Assembly (NCBI GenBank): GCA_023433275.1
Contig: JAEZDN010000029.1
Coordinates: 1-47,186 of the forward strand
Reading direction: 5' to 3'
Length of the DNA: 47,186 bases
From: Verrucomicrobiota bacterium
Lineage (GTDB): Bacteria; Verrucomicrobiota; Verrucomicrobiia; Opitutales; Opitutaceae
Below, in pieces: positions 24,034 through 32,569 of the stretch (position 1 is the stretch's first letter; every line of letters starts with the position of its first letter). The notes below the pieces were generated by a model. The model saw nothing but the letters and a program-made list of their open reading frames with translations, ran no database searches and had not been told where the DNA came from. Made by a program: the position numbers and the translations under genes.

Positions 24034-25545
24034 CTACCCGCGCCGGCGGAGGATGACCTTGACGAGGGCTTCGCGAAGGTCCTTGGCCGTCGCAATCACG
24101 GTCGATTCCCAAGGAGCAGAGCGGCCTCGCACGGTTTCACGCCAGACCTCAAAACTCTTGCGGGGGTGGAGCACATGGCCCGCCCCGTGCGCCTCGATGG
24201 CCTTGCGCGGCTCGCCGCCCCATTCCACCACCTCGATGATTTCGGGCCGGAACCAGAGGACAGACACGGCCGGCTCCTCCACGGTCAGGGCGAGCACGCC
24301 GCTGGCCACCGCGGGATCAAGACCCAGGGCATTGAATTGCGCCCCAGCCTTGTCCCAAAAAACCACCGCCTGACCCATTTCCCGAATCTGGGTGACGAGT
24401 TTTCGCAACTGGGCCTCCGCGGGCGTGCGGCCGTGGGTCACCAGCGTTTCGCCGTGCACGATCGCCGCGCCCGATGCATTCGCGAGGCGCAGCAGGTCGT
24501 CCGGCTGCACGGTGGCGGCAAAGTCGCCATCCTGCGCGAGGTCACCCACCACGCGGGCCAGCACGGCGGTGAGCTCGAGCCGGTAGGACAATTCCCGCGC
24601 CTGCTCCCGCGCCGCCAGCTGCAACGAGAGGAACCGGCCGAGCACGTCGCACGCCGCCCGCGTGACAAACGGGATGAAGCGCGGCTCACGGCTGTGACAG
24701 GAAATGAGTCCCCAAAGCTCGGCGCCGCGCATGACCGCAACGGACATGGACGAACCGGTGCCCATGTTGCGCATGTACTCGAGGTGGATGGGCGAAACGC
24801 TGCGCAGCACGGAAAGACTCAAGTCGAGTTCCGCCGCGCTGCCGGTTCCGCTCCGCAGCGCAATCGGCACGGGCCGGTAGGTGCTGTTCGGAATCTGCCG
24901 CAGCCGGTTCCGCTGGTACAGGTCGCGGGCCTGCCGGGGAATGTCTGACGCCGGGAAGCGCTGGTTGAGGTACGTGGGCAGGACGCCATTGCGGTCCTCG
25001 GCGATGACCGTGCCGTTCCAATCGGCGTCGAAGCGATAAAGCAGGCAGCGGTCGAAACCGGTGATGCGCCGCACCTCGGTGACAGCCAGCTGGTACATTT
25101 CAGCCACCGACTCGATCGCCCCCAGTCGCGCGAGGAACGTCTGCATGTCCTGCTCAAAAGGCGTGGCGTCGGACGACCGTTCCCCCTCGAGGATAACCCG
25201 TTCGCCCACGGCGTGCGCCACCAGGGTGAATGGTTGCGAGTCGCCGCCAACTTCCACCGCCACCTCCGTCACAAACCCCGCGCGCTTCGAAAAATCCGGC
25301 TGAACCCGAGCGCGATCCAGCCCGCCACGCACGGGATCACCCAGCACGGTCTCGATGGGACTGCCGATCAGGGCCGCCGCCTCGCGCCAGAAAAATTCGC
25401 GCGCGTTCGTGCTCGCTCCCACGATCATCCAGTCCGTCGGATCGAGCACGAAGAGAAAGCCGTGCGGCTGGATGCTCCCGGGCGCGTGGATCGGTTCGCG
25501 GTCGCAGTTCGAGAGATCGGTCAGGACGTGTCTAGTTTCGGACAT
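24034..25545 (-). CDS. bphP: Bacteriophytochrome photosensory core (PAS-GAF-PHY) without output domain
   Basis: A 503-residue red/far-red photoreceptor. Seen: the biliverdin-attachment Cys C14 in NCDREPIHAPGSIQPHG, identical in layout to Deinococcus BphP; PAS (about 15-120); GAF (about 130-310) with the PASDIPRQARDLY motif, SPIHLEYMRNMG and the chromophore His in ISCHSREP; and PHY (about 320-480) with the tongue motif PRKSFEVWRETVRGRSAPW. The protein ends 24 residues later. The typical C-terminal histidine kinase is absent and the following 80 bp leave no room for one. The ATG at 25545 overlaps the end of bphO by 14 bp, so the two are translationally coupled. A longer upstream frame is antisense-type noise over bphO. 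It may signal through a separate partner protein (inference). Confidence 0.95.
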   Translation of the reverse strand: MSETRHVLTDLSNCDREPIHAPGSIQPHGFLFVLDPTDWMIVGASTNAREFFWREAAALIGSPIETVLGDPVRGGLDRARVQPDFSKRAGFVTEVAVEVGGDSQPFTLVAHAVGERVILEGERSSDATPFEQDMQTFLARLGAIESVAEMYQLAVTEVRRITGFDRCLLYRFDADWNGTVIAEDRNGVLPTYLNQRFPASDIPRQARDLYQRNRLRQIPNSTYRPVPIALRSGTGSAAELDLSLSVLRSVSPIHLEYMRNMGTGSSMSVAVMRGAELWGLISCHSREPRFIPFVTRAACDVLGRFLSLQLAAREQARELSYRLELTAVLARVVGDLAQDGDFAATVQPDDLLRLANASGAAIVHGETLVTHGRTPAEAQLRKLVTQIREMGQAVVFWDKAGAQFNALGLDPAVASGVLALTVEEPAVSVLWFRPEIIEVVEWGGEPRKAIEAHGAGHVLHPRKSFEVWRETVRGRSAPWESTVIATAKDLREALVKVILRRRG

Positions 25546-26107
25546 GGGCGGCCTCGCACCAGGCGTGCAAGCGGGCGAAGGTTTCATTGGCGGACGCGAT
25601 GATGGCCTCATCCACCCCCGGACCCGAATGGGCGAGCAGCAGTGCCCGGAACTCCTGCCAGCGCCGGCCGACGTCGGGGCCATAACTGAGAAAATAGCGA
25701 TAGCCGGCGCCGCCCGTGAGACCGAGCGTGCTTTCGAGATGCCGGGAGATCACCTGGCCGCCGAGGGTCGCACCCTCGAAGACATACAGGGCGCCGAGCA
25801 CCTGAGCCGCGGAGTCGAGCGCCGGCAGATCCGCGCAACGGGGAAGGGCGGCGATCTCGGATTCGCCCAATCCGAGGGAGCTGAGATCTTCAACGAGCCA
25901 GCCTGCCTTGGCGCGTCCCGCCACCAATGGATGTCCGGGGTCTCCCAGTGCGCCGGCAATCTCGTGCTCCAAAGGTTCGAGAAACCCGAGAAACAGGGCG
26001 GTCCAGCGGCGATGATCGTCGCGCGTCGACGGCAACTGGAAGAGAGCCTCCATTTGTTCATGTTGCGCGCGGGTTTCAGCGCGGAGGCGCTCGAGCAGGT
26101 TGGCCAT
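25532..26107 (-). CDS. bphO: Biliverdin-producing heme oxygenase
   Basis: A 191-residue enzyme that opens heme to biliverdin IX-alpha, CO and iron. Seen: the proximal-ligand helix LRAETRAQHEQME with H16, the distal-helix glycine region EGATLGGQVISRHLES, and the C-terminal helices FRALLLAHSG and ANETFARLHAW. The size fits bacterial BphO/HemO-type proteins. It is the upstream gene of bphP with a 14-bp overlap and directly supplies the chromophore. The promoter region faces the AraC gene and holds a perfect 8-bp inverted repeat at 26154. Confidence 0.93.
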   Translation of the reverse strand: MANLLERLRAETRAQHEQMEALFQLPSTRDDHRRWTALFLGFLEPLEHEIAGALGDPGHPLVAGRAKAGWLVEDLSSLGLGESEIAALPRCADLPALDSAAQVLGALYVFEGATLGGQVISRHLESTLGLTGGAGYRYFLSYGPDVGRRWQEFRALLLAHSGPGVDEAIIASANETFARLHAWCEAAHVRN

Positions 26108-26153
26108 GGTTTCCCAGTCAATGCGGGCGCGTTTTGATCGGGAAGCTCATTCT

Positions 26154-26173
26154 CGGTAGGTGAATACCTACCG
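26154..26173. promoter_or_regulatory. Perfect palindrome upstream of bphO
   Basis: CGGTAGGT (26154-26161) and ACCTACCG (26166-26173) are perfect inverted repeats around GAAT. The site lies 47 bp upstream of the bphO ATG, in the divergent region with the AraC gene. It may be a regulator site; the GTAGG/CCTAC core also occurs upstream of the kaiC-like gene. Promoter elements were not identified. Confidence 0.45.
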
Positions 26174-26369
26174 TCCCGCGGGCGTAGGGGTCCGGCCGTG
26201 CGGCAATCGCGCGCGAGAAATTGACCAAAACCCGCCCACTGGACCGGGCCTTTCGGTTTGTCTTTCAGACCTCATCGGGTTTCCTGCTGGCACCCCAGTC
26301 GCCGTGCCCCCGGCCCAACCCAGTCCTGCCGCCAGCGTGCCCCACCACGCCTTGCTCACCGCGCGTTCG

Positions 26370-27341
26370 ATGAGCCAGCACAACCGCGCGGAGATGCGCG
26401 CGGCCTTCGACCAGGTCATCCGGATCGCGGACCACGATCGGCTCACGCTGCGCGTGCCCCACGAGCACAAGCAGGTCCAGAACCGGCGCGGCATGCATTA
26501 CCATTACCGACCGGAGATCTTCGTCGGGCTCCAGGGCTGGACGGAATTCAGTTTTCCCAACGAGGGTTTTCGCGTCGGGCCCAACGACGTCTGCCTGATC
26601 CCCGCCGGCGTGCCGCATGGCGAAATTGTCCAGGGTGAGGTATCACGCCCGTTCCGGAACCTGGTGATCGGATTCTACAACAACACGGTGAGCGTCCATT
26701 TCGCGCACGAGGCGCGCCCGCGGAAGCCGGACATCGAGGCCATCGAGTTCTTCGATGCGCCGAACCTCGACGTGTTTCTCACGCTCGCGAATGCGCTCGT
26801 GCACGCCCACGCCATGCAGGCGCCCGCCCGACCGGCGGTGTTGAAGGGCCTGTTGCTCTCCCTGTTCGGCCTGTTCCGCAACCTGGTGGAAACGGGCACG
26901 GGCCACTTGAACGGCGACATCGGCAAGGTGTTTCAGTCGAAGTGTCTCGTGCGCGAGCAATTCGCGAATCCGGAGCTCAGCGTCATCCACATTGCCGAAC
27001 AACTTGGCTGCTCCGCGGATTATCTCTCCCACCTGTTCCACACTGAAACCCGCGAACGGCTCACCCACTACATCCAGCGCATCCGCATCGAGGGCGCCAT
27101 CCTCGCGCTCGACTCGGGGTCCCTCACCATCTCGCAGATCGCCTACGCGAGCGGATTCAGCGATCCCGCGTATTTCGCGCGCGTTTTCAAGCAACACAAG
27201 GGCATGACCCCGCAGGAATTCAGGCAGCAGCAGGAAGCCTCGCGCCAGCGCCTGGAGGACAGGCCCAAGACGGTCTATCACGACCACCTCGATTACACGC
27301 ACGGCGCGCCGGCGGTGAAGCAGGACACGCCGGTGAAGTAG
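26370..27341 (+). CDS. AraC-family transcriptional regulator with cupin sensor domain
   Basis: A DNA-binding regulator of about 323 residues. Seen: an N-terminal cupin (GMHYHYRPEIFVGLQGWTEF, then GPNDVCLIPAGVPHGE) that probably binds a sugar or other small ligand, a middle helical linker, and a C-terminal pair of HTH motifs (SVIHIAEQLGCSADYLSHLF and LTISQIAYASGFSDPAYFARVFK), closing with the AraC signature GMTPQEFRQ. The start is uncertain: the frame is open from 26160, but the first 70 residues look non-coding, so the ATG at 26370 is chosen. Its neighbours, the maltodextrin genes, are plausible targets (inference); bphO is divergent. Confidence 0.9.
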   Translation: MSQHNRAEMRAAFDQVIRIADHDRLTLRVPHEHKQVQNRRGMHYHYRPEIFVGLQGWTEFSFPNEGFRVGPNDVCLIPAGVPHGEIVQGEVSRPFRNLVIGFYNNTVSVHFAHEARPRKPDIEAIEFFDAPNLDVFLTLANALVHAHAMQAPARPAVLKGLLLSLFGLFRNLVETGTGHLNGDIGKVFQSKCLVREQFANPELSVIHIAEQLGCSADYLSHLFHTETRERLTHYIQRIRIEGAILALDSGSLTISQIAYASGFSDPAYFARVFKQHKGMTPQEFRQQQEASRQRLEDRPKTVYHDHLDYTHGAPAVKQDTPVK

Positions 27342-27450
27342 GGGTGCCGCGCTTTTTCGGACCTGAGAAGTCGGTGTCGCCGCGGGTGTGCTTGGTGCGA
27401 TCCGACGAAAACTTACTCCCCATCCATCCTGACACCGGGGGCAACCGTTG

Positions 27451-27587
27451 TCGGTTACACCGTAAGCGGAGATGAACTTGGGGAGTACAAAATACCCCGC
27501 ACCCGTCATCCTGAGCGAAGCGAAGGATCCAAGAGAATGGACGGACATGCACGACCGCTTGGATCCTTCGCTTCACTCAGGATGACG
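27451..27587. repeat. Dispersed element copy, family F3
   Basis: Inverted arms CGTCATCCTGAGCGAAGCG (27504-27530) and the complement ending CACTCAGGATGACG (27561-27587) flank a 30-bp centre. The tail 27451-27503 on the opposite strand matches the tail of the copy at 16845, including CTCCGCTTAC. It lies in the 514-bp convergent gap 27342-27855, which has no gene. Confidence 0.85.
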
Positions 27588-27706
27588 ATAGCGGTGGTTT
27601 GGGGAACTTGCCATGCGAGGACAGTTCACACGCTTAATCGTATCCAGTTCATCAGCAGCGGAGCGAAAAATCCAAAAAGTTGTCGTGCGCCTCCGTCCTG
27701 TTCCGT

Positions 27707-27733
27707 GGATCCTTCGCTCCGCTCTGGATGACG
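27707..27733. repeat. Single arm of family F3
   Basis: The 27-bp sequence beginning GGATCCTTCGCTCCGCTC and ending GGATGACG matches the right arm of the neighbouring copy. It is a solo or remnant unit in the same convergent gap. Confidence 0.75.
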
Positions 27734-27855
27734 TGGGCAGTGACGTCCGATACGTCGCTCCTGCGTCGCCGGTTACGTTCAAGGGATCGCAGCCCGAGTG
27801 ACTCTGTCCGCGCAATGGACGCGTTCGCAGTCGAGGTCGCCGCGGCTCCACCATT

Positions 27856-29271
27856 CTACCTCACCAGCACCCGATACTCCCACGGCTTGAGATTGAGCGG
27901 CACGAGCGCATCGAGCTTCACTCCCTCGCCGGTGAAGGCGTCGCGCCATTCTCCGGCGAGCGCGGGATCGAACAGGTCCGCCTTCGCCTCCCTGGCGGTG
28001 AGATTGAAGAGGCCGACGACCTTGCGGGCGCCCGCCGAGCGTTCCACCACGTAGAAGCTCGCGTTGTCGGTCGTATCGAGGCGGCGCATCGGCGCGCCGG
28101 TGTGCAGCGCGGGATTGGCCCGTCGCAAGGCAGTGAGTGCCTGGTAGAGCCGGGTCGTGGGATGAACCTCCCCCGGCCACACGATCGGGTCACGTTCGAA
28201 AAATTTGAGGCGGCGATCCAGGCCCACTTCCTGGCCATTGTAGATCATGGGCACGCCATCGAGGAGAAAAGTCAGGACGGCAAACGGCGCGTACCCGTCA
28301 CCCATGCGCTCGAACTCGGTGCCGGCCCAGCTGTTCTCATCATGGCTGCTCGTGAAAACCATCACGGCGCCGCCCCGCGGAAAATGAGCCCTAATCCGTG
28401 CGTAGGCTTCGTCGAGGCCTGACGCGGATTTCTTTCCCTGGGCGATGCTGTTCATCGCATGGTGCAGGTCGAAGCCGTAGGAGAGATTGAAGGAGGCCAC
28501 CTGATGCTGCGGCAGCTCCGCCTCCGCGAGGAAGAAGGTGTCGGGTTTGACCGCGCGGACGCGCTTCACAACGTCGTTCCAGAACGGCGTCGGCAGCCCC
28601 CATGCGACATCGCAGCGAAAGCCGTCGATGCCAAATTTCTGAATCCAATGCAGGAGCACGCCGGCCTGGTACTCGAGGAGACCGGGTGCATCGAAATCAA
28701 ACTGGACGACATCGGTCCAATCGGTGCCGTGGGGCGGCACCAGGTTGCCCTGGTCGTCGCGCCAGAAAAAACCCGGGTGGCTTTCGGTGAGCGGGTTGTC
28801 GGGTGAAACATGATTCGGCACCCAATCAAGAATGACCCGCAGCCCGAGCGCGTGGGCCGCGTCGACGAATTCCCGAAAATCCTGCGCGGTGCCGAACTCC
28901 GGGTTGATGCCGAGGTAGTCCTTGATCGCGTAATAACTGCCCAGGGGCCCTTTGCGGTGAAGTTCGCCGATCGGATGAATCGGCATCAGCCAGAGGATGT
29001 CGACCCCGAGTTCCTTCAGGCGCGGGAGGGCGGCCGTGACCGCGGAAAACTTGCCGCTTTCCGAGAACTGCCGGACGTTGATCTCGTAGATCGTACTGCC
29101 GCGCGCCCAGTCAGGCAGGCCCAGCGCCGGGAGGTGCGCGCTGGGCCACGCCTTCTCGCGATCCGGAGCGGACGCCGCGTGGGCGATCTGCGCGATGGCG
29201 AGGAGGAGCAGGCCGAGAAACAAGCGCGCGCCCAAGGGCCGGATGGCTGGAAAGCTGAATGGCTGAATCAT
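27856..29271 (-). CDS. Secreted GH13 alpha-amylase-family glycosidase
   Basis: A 471-residue exported glycosidase. Seen: a signal peptide (about 1-33, ending AQIAHAA), a (beta/alpha)8 barrel with region I DWVPNH at 149-154, region II GFRCDVAW with the nucleophile D221, region III FFLAEAE with the acid/base E250, region IV SSHDENS with D311, and a small beta C-domain. This is a complete GH13 catalytic set. Small maltodextrin-active members share the layout. It follows the MFS transporter gene by 39 bp on the same strand, so the two are probably in one operon. The substrate is inferred as alpha-1,4-glucan from neighbours. Confidence 0.92.
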   Translation of the reverse strand: MIQPFSFPAIRPLGARLFLGLLLLAIAQIAHAASAPDREKAWPSAHLPALGLPDWARGSTIYEINVRQFSESGKFSAVTAALPRLKELGVDILWLMPIHPIGELHRKGPLGSYYAIKDYLGINPEFGTAQDFREFVDAAHALGLRVILDWVPNHVSPDNPLTESHPGFFWRDDQGNLVPPHGTDWTDVVQFDFDAPGLLEYQAGVLLHWIQKFGIDGFRCDVAWGLPTPFWNDVVKRVRAVKPDTFFLAEAELPQHQVASFNLSYGFDLHHAMNSIAQGKKSASGLDEAYARIRAHFPRGGAVMVFTSSHDENSWAGTEFERMGDGYAPFAVLTFLLDGVPMIYNGQEVGLDRRLKFFERDPIVWPGEVHPTTRLYQALTALRRANPALHTGAPMRRLDTTDNASFYVVERSAGARKVVGLFNLTAREAKADLFDPALAGEWRDAFTGEGVKLDALVPLNLKPWEYRVLVR

Positions 29272-29310
29272 GGTGAAAACTCCAGAGGCGTGGTCGTTCG
29301 ATCTGGTCTT

Positions 29311-30621
29311 TCAGTTCTTCGCCCCTTCCGTGCTTCCTGCTTCCGGCACCCACGCGAGCGCCACGGCAGCCACCACCAGGCAGGCGCCGCCGAGCATGAC
29401 GGCCGTGATGGCTTGTCCGCCGAGCAGCTTCTCCACCACCGGGCCCAGCAGCGTGGCGGCGAGGATCTGGGGCAGCACGATGAAGAAGTTGAACACGCCC
29501 ATGTAGAAACCCATCTGCCGCGCCGGGATGGCGTTGGAAAGAAGGGCGTACGGCATCGAGAGGATGGTGGCCCAGCCGATGCCGACACCGACCATCGAGA
29601 GTTGCAGCATCCGGTGGTCGTGGATGAACCCCACCGAGAGCAGACCGGCCGCGGCGCTGAGCAGGCCAACGGTGTGCAGGGTTCTGGCCCGCACGCCCTG
29701 GCGCGCGAAAGCCACGAGCAGGAACGCGACGATGAAGGCCACGCCATTGTAAGTGCCAAAGCAGGTGCCGCCCCATTCCACCGCCTGCTGGTACTCCGGC
29801 GAACCGGGCGCGCCGTGGAAGATCGCGCGCGCGATCGCGGGCGTGAAGTAGATCCACATGCAGAAGAGGCCCAGCCAGGTGAAGAATTGCACCACGGCGA
29901 GCCGGCGCATGACGAGCGGCATGCGGGCGATGCCGTGAACGATCTCACCGACGAAAGACGTCGCGGCGCCGGGCGCTGCCTGATCCGCCGGATCGGGCGG
30001 ATACTCCTTCGTGGTGAGGATCGTGTAGAGGACCGCGAGGAAGTACACGACCGCTCCGATCATGAAGGACAGGTGAACGGACCGGGGAATGCTGCCCGCG
30101 ACCACCTCGGCCGAAGCGAGTCCGAGCTGCGTGAGCATCCACGGAAGGTACGAGGAGAGCACGGCCCCGAGGCCGATCATCAGGCTTTGCATGGCAAAAC
30201 CGACCTGGCGTTGCGCGGGCGGGAGGAGATCGGCCACGAACGCGCGAAAGGGTTCCATGCTCACATTGATGGAGGCGTCGAGGATCCACAGCAGGCTCGC
30301 CGCCATCCAGAGCTCGGTGGAGTTGGGCATCGCCACGAGGGCGATGCTGGCGACGAGCGAGCCCGCGAGGAAGTAGGGGCGCCGCCGTCCGAGTCGACGA
30401 TGCCAGGTGCGGTCACTGTAATACCCAATGATGGGCTGGACGATCAGGCCGGTTAGCGGGGCCGCGAGCCAAAGGATCGGAATCTCCCCCTCGGAAGCGC
30501 CGAGGTATTGATAGATCGCACTCATGTTCGCCATCTGGAGGCCCCAGCCAAACTGGATGCCGAAGAACCCGAAACTCATGTTCCAGATGGCGGGAAGGGT
30601 GAGGGGACGCTGGGGTTGCAT
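29311..30621 (-). CDS. MFS sugar transporter (SLC45/GPH-like)
   Basis: A 436-residue inner-membrane carrier with about 12 helices. Seen: an N-terminal IWNMSFGFFGIQFGWGLQMANMSAIYQYLG helix pair, PLTGLIVQPIIGYYSDRTWHRRLGRRRPYF (the MFS D-x-x-x-R-x-G-R-R loop between helices 2 and 3), and a central loop PPDPADQ. This pattern is that of the sucrose/maltose SLC45-type MFS family found in bacterial glucan-utilisation loci. The ATG at 30621 is chosen because residues from 30693 are a disordered leader. It probably imports maltose or maltodextrin released by the adjacent amylases (inference). Confidence 0.88.
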   Translation of the reverse strand: MQPQRPLTLPAIWNMSFGFFGIQFGWGLQMANMSAIYQYLGASEGEIPILWLAAPLTGLIVQPIIGYYSDRTWHRRLGRRRPYFLAGSLVASIALVAMPNSTELWMAASLLWILDASINVSMEPFRAFVADLLPPAQRQVGFAMQSLMIGLGAVLSSYLPWMLTQLGLASAEVVAGSIPRSVHLSFMIGAVVYFLAVLYTILTTKEYPPDPADQAAPGAATSFVGEIVHGIARMPLVMRRLAVVQFFTWLGLFCMWIYFTPAIARAIFHGAPGSPEYQQAVEWGGTCFGTYNGVAFIVAFLLVAFARQGVRARTLHTVGLLSAAAGLLSVGFIHDHRMLQLSMVGVGIGWATILSMPYALLSNAIPARQMGFYMGVFNFFIVLPQILAATLLGPVVEKLLGGQAITAVMLGGACLVVAAVALAWVPEAGSTEGAKN

Positions 30622-30687
30622 GGGGGCGAAGGGCTGAGAATTAGCGGCGGGAGGATGACGTGCGAGACGACGCTCCGCGCCCGCCAT

Positions 30688-30770
30688 CGTCATCCTGAAC
30701 GGAGCGAAGGATCCACCGGGTCGGTGTGGGCCACGTCTTCATTGGATCCTTCGCGCGGCACCGGATGACG
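30688..30770. repeat. Dispersed element copy, family F3
   Basis: Arm CGTCATCCTGAACGGAGCG (30688-30714) and an inverted partner ending CACCGGATGACG (30744-30770) with four or five changes. It lies in the 236-bp gap between the malQ stop and the transporter start. The tail seen in the other copies is only partly recognisable (GGGGTATGGCG). Confidence 0.85.
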
Positions 30771-30857
30771 GATTCGAAAATGTGGGGTATGGCGTGCGCG
30801 GGTCGGGGAATGATGGCCGGTCTTTGAGGGCAGTCATCGCAATTCGTTCATCCGACC

Positions 30858-32486
30858 TCACGCCGGCGGTTCGCTGAAATCCTTCACCGGCCGGTCGCCG
30901 GTGCGATCGTAGAGATCAATCCAGTGCCGGAGGGTGGACGCCTTCTCGCGCCGGAGCGAACCCAGTTGCTCCAAGGTGAAGCGCCACTGCCAGTTGCCCT
31001 CCGTGGTGCCGGGCCGGTTCAGCGTGGCCTCGGCGGGCAGGTCGAGCAGATCCTGGACGGGGATGACCGCGAGGCGTGACGTCGTGGCCAGGGCCGCGCG
31101 GATCACCGGCCAGGCGGATTTCGATCCGCCGAGGGCAAAATACTCCGCGACCTTCGCCTCGTAGGGCGGCTGGAGGGACTCGAGCCAGCCGCGGGCGGTG
31201 ATGTTGTCGTGCGTGCCGGTGTAGGCGACGCTGTCCGTGGGATAGAAGTGCGGCAGGTTCGCGTTGTTGGCGTCATGACCATACGCGAATTGCAGGACCT
31301 TCATGCCCGGGAGCCCCGCCTGGCGGCGGAGGTTGACCACCTCGGGCCCGATATAGCCGAGGTCCTCGGCGATGATCCGGGCCTCGGGCAGCGCCGCGCG
31401 CACCGCCTCGAAAAACGAGAGGCCCGGACCCGGCCGCCACCGGCCGGTGCGCGCATCCGGGGCGTCGGCGGGAATTTCCCAAAACGTGTCGAAGCCGCGG
31501 AAATGATCGAGGCGGATGACATCGTAGAGCTCGAATGCCGCGCGCAACCGGTCGAGCCACCAGCCATAACCGGTGCGCCGCAGGTGCTCCCAGTCGTAGA
31601 GCGGATTGCCCCAGAGCTGGCCGAATGCGGAGAAATAATCCGGCGGAACGCCGGCGACCGCCAGCGGGCGGCCGTGCTCGTCGAGGCGGAAAACCTCGCG
31701 ATTGCGCCAGGTGTCGGCGCTATCCAGTGCCACGAAGATCGGCACATCGCCGATGATGCCGACACCGCGCTCGCGGGCGTGCTCACGGAGGCGCTCCCAC
31801 TGGCCAAAGAACACATACTGATAAAAGGCGTGGCGACCGGCCTCCCGGCGCACCGAGGCGGGCAGGCTGGCGCGGATCACGGGCGTCCACTGCGCGTAGG
31901 CCTTGGGCCAGGTCGGCCAGGCCCAGCCGCCGAAGTGAGCCTTGAGGGCCATGAAATCCGCGTACGGCTCGAGCCAGTGACCGTGATCGACCCGAAAACC
32001 ACGGAAGGAACCGAGGCCGTCCAGCGTATCCGCCTCCGACGCGATGAATCGGTCCGCCGCGAGCGCGAGCACGCGCCAGAAATCGGCGTACAGCCAGCCG
32101 TAATCAACCGCCTCCGCGGGCAGGCGCCGGAGCCCGGCAATCTCCTCCTCGGCCAGCAGACCCGCGTCCACCAGCTCCCCGAGATCGATGAAGTAAGGGT
32201 TGCCCGCGCTGGCGGAGAAGAGCTGGTACGGCGAGTCGCCGAAGCCGGTCGGGCCAATCGGGCAGATCTGCCAGTAGCGCACGCCCGACTCGGCGAGAAA
32301 GTCGACGAAGGCGCGTGCGCCCCGGCCGAGATTGCCGATGCCGAATTCCCCGGGCAGCGACGAAACGTGCGCGAGGACGCCGGCGCTGCGGGTGGTCAGC
32401 CACGTGGCGGGCGCCGGCGCGGCCGGTGGACTCGCGAGGGACGACACGGGGGATTCAACCGGGCTGGACGGATGGCGCGAGGACAT
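30858..32486 (-). CDS. malQ: 4-alpha-glucanotransferase
   Basis: A 542-residue GH77 enzyme that transfers alpha-1,4-glucan chains (disproportionating enzyme) and releases glucose. Seen: the N-terminal RSAGVLAHVSSLPGEFGIGNLG, WQICPIGPTGFGDSPYQLFSASAGNPYFIDL, the GDVPIFVALDSADTW strand, the nucleophile region IRLDHFRGF, the acid/base IIAEDLGYI, THDN for the third acid, and the 250s-type loop typical of the family. The ATG at 32486 skips a variable Pro/Ser-rich N-tail. Neighbour of the TonB receptor gene, with a strong hairpin between them. Cytosolic step of the maltodextrin pathway. Confidence 0.96.
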   Translation of the reverse strand: MSSRHPSSPVESPVSSLASPPAAPAPATWLTTRSAGVLAHVSSLPGEFGIGNLGRGARAFVDFLAESGVRYWQICPIGPTGFGDSPYQLFSASAGNPYFIDLGELVDAGLLAEEEIAGLRRLPAEAVDYGWLYADFWRVLALAADRFIASEADTLDGLGSFRGFRVDHGHWLEPYADFMALKAHFGGWAWPTWPKAYAQWTPVIRASLPASVRREAGRHAFYQYVFFGQWERLREHARERGVGIIGDVPIFVALDSADTWRNREVFRLDEHGRPLAVAGVPPDYFSAFGQLWGNPLYDWEHLRRTGYGWWLDRLRAAFELYDVIRLDHFRGFDTFWEIPADAPDARTGRWRPGPGLSFFEAVRAALPEARIIAEDLGYIGPEVVNLRRQAGLPGMKVLQFAYGHDANNANLPHFYPTDSVAYTGTHDNITARGWLESLQPPYEAKVAEYFALGGSKSAWPVIRAALATTSRLAVIPVQDLLDLPAEATLNRPGTTEGNWQWRFTLEQLGSLRREKASTLRHWIDLYDRTGDRPVKDFSEPPA

Positions 32487-32516
32487 GCGGAACAGGCGAT
32501 GGGGCGATGGAAGAGC

Positions 32517-32542
32517 GGCCACCAGTAACCCCACTGGTGGCC
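32517..32542. terminator. Strong hairpin between TonB receptor and malQ genes
   Basis: GGCCACCAGT (32517-32526) and ACTGGTGGCC (32533-32542) pair perfectly over 10 bp with a 6-base loop, 28 bp downstream of the receptor stop. No T tract follows on the minus strand, so it may be a partial terminator or a stabilising 3' stem that gives higher receptor than malQ message. Confidence 0.6.
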
Positions 32543-32569
32543 GCACTCATGACCAATGAACTGGTCGGA

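Noticed and set aside
28810..30456. Long plus-strand open frame over the amylase and transporter genes
   Set aside because: Its residues are H/R/E-rich noise, typical of antisense frames in GC-rich DNA; the minus strand carries clear GH13 and MFS motifs.
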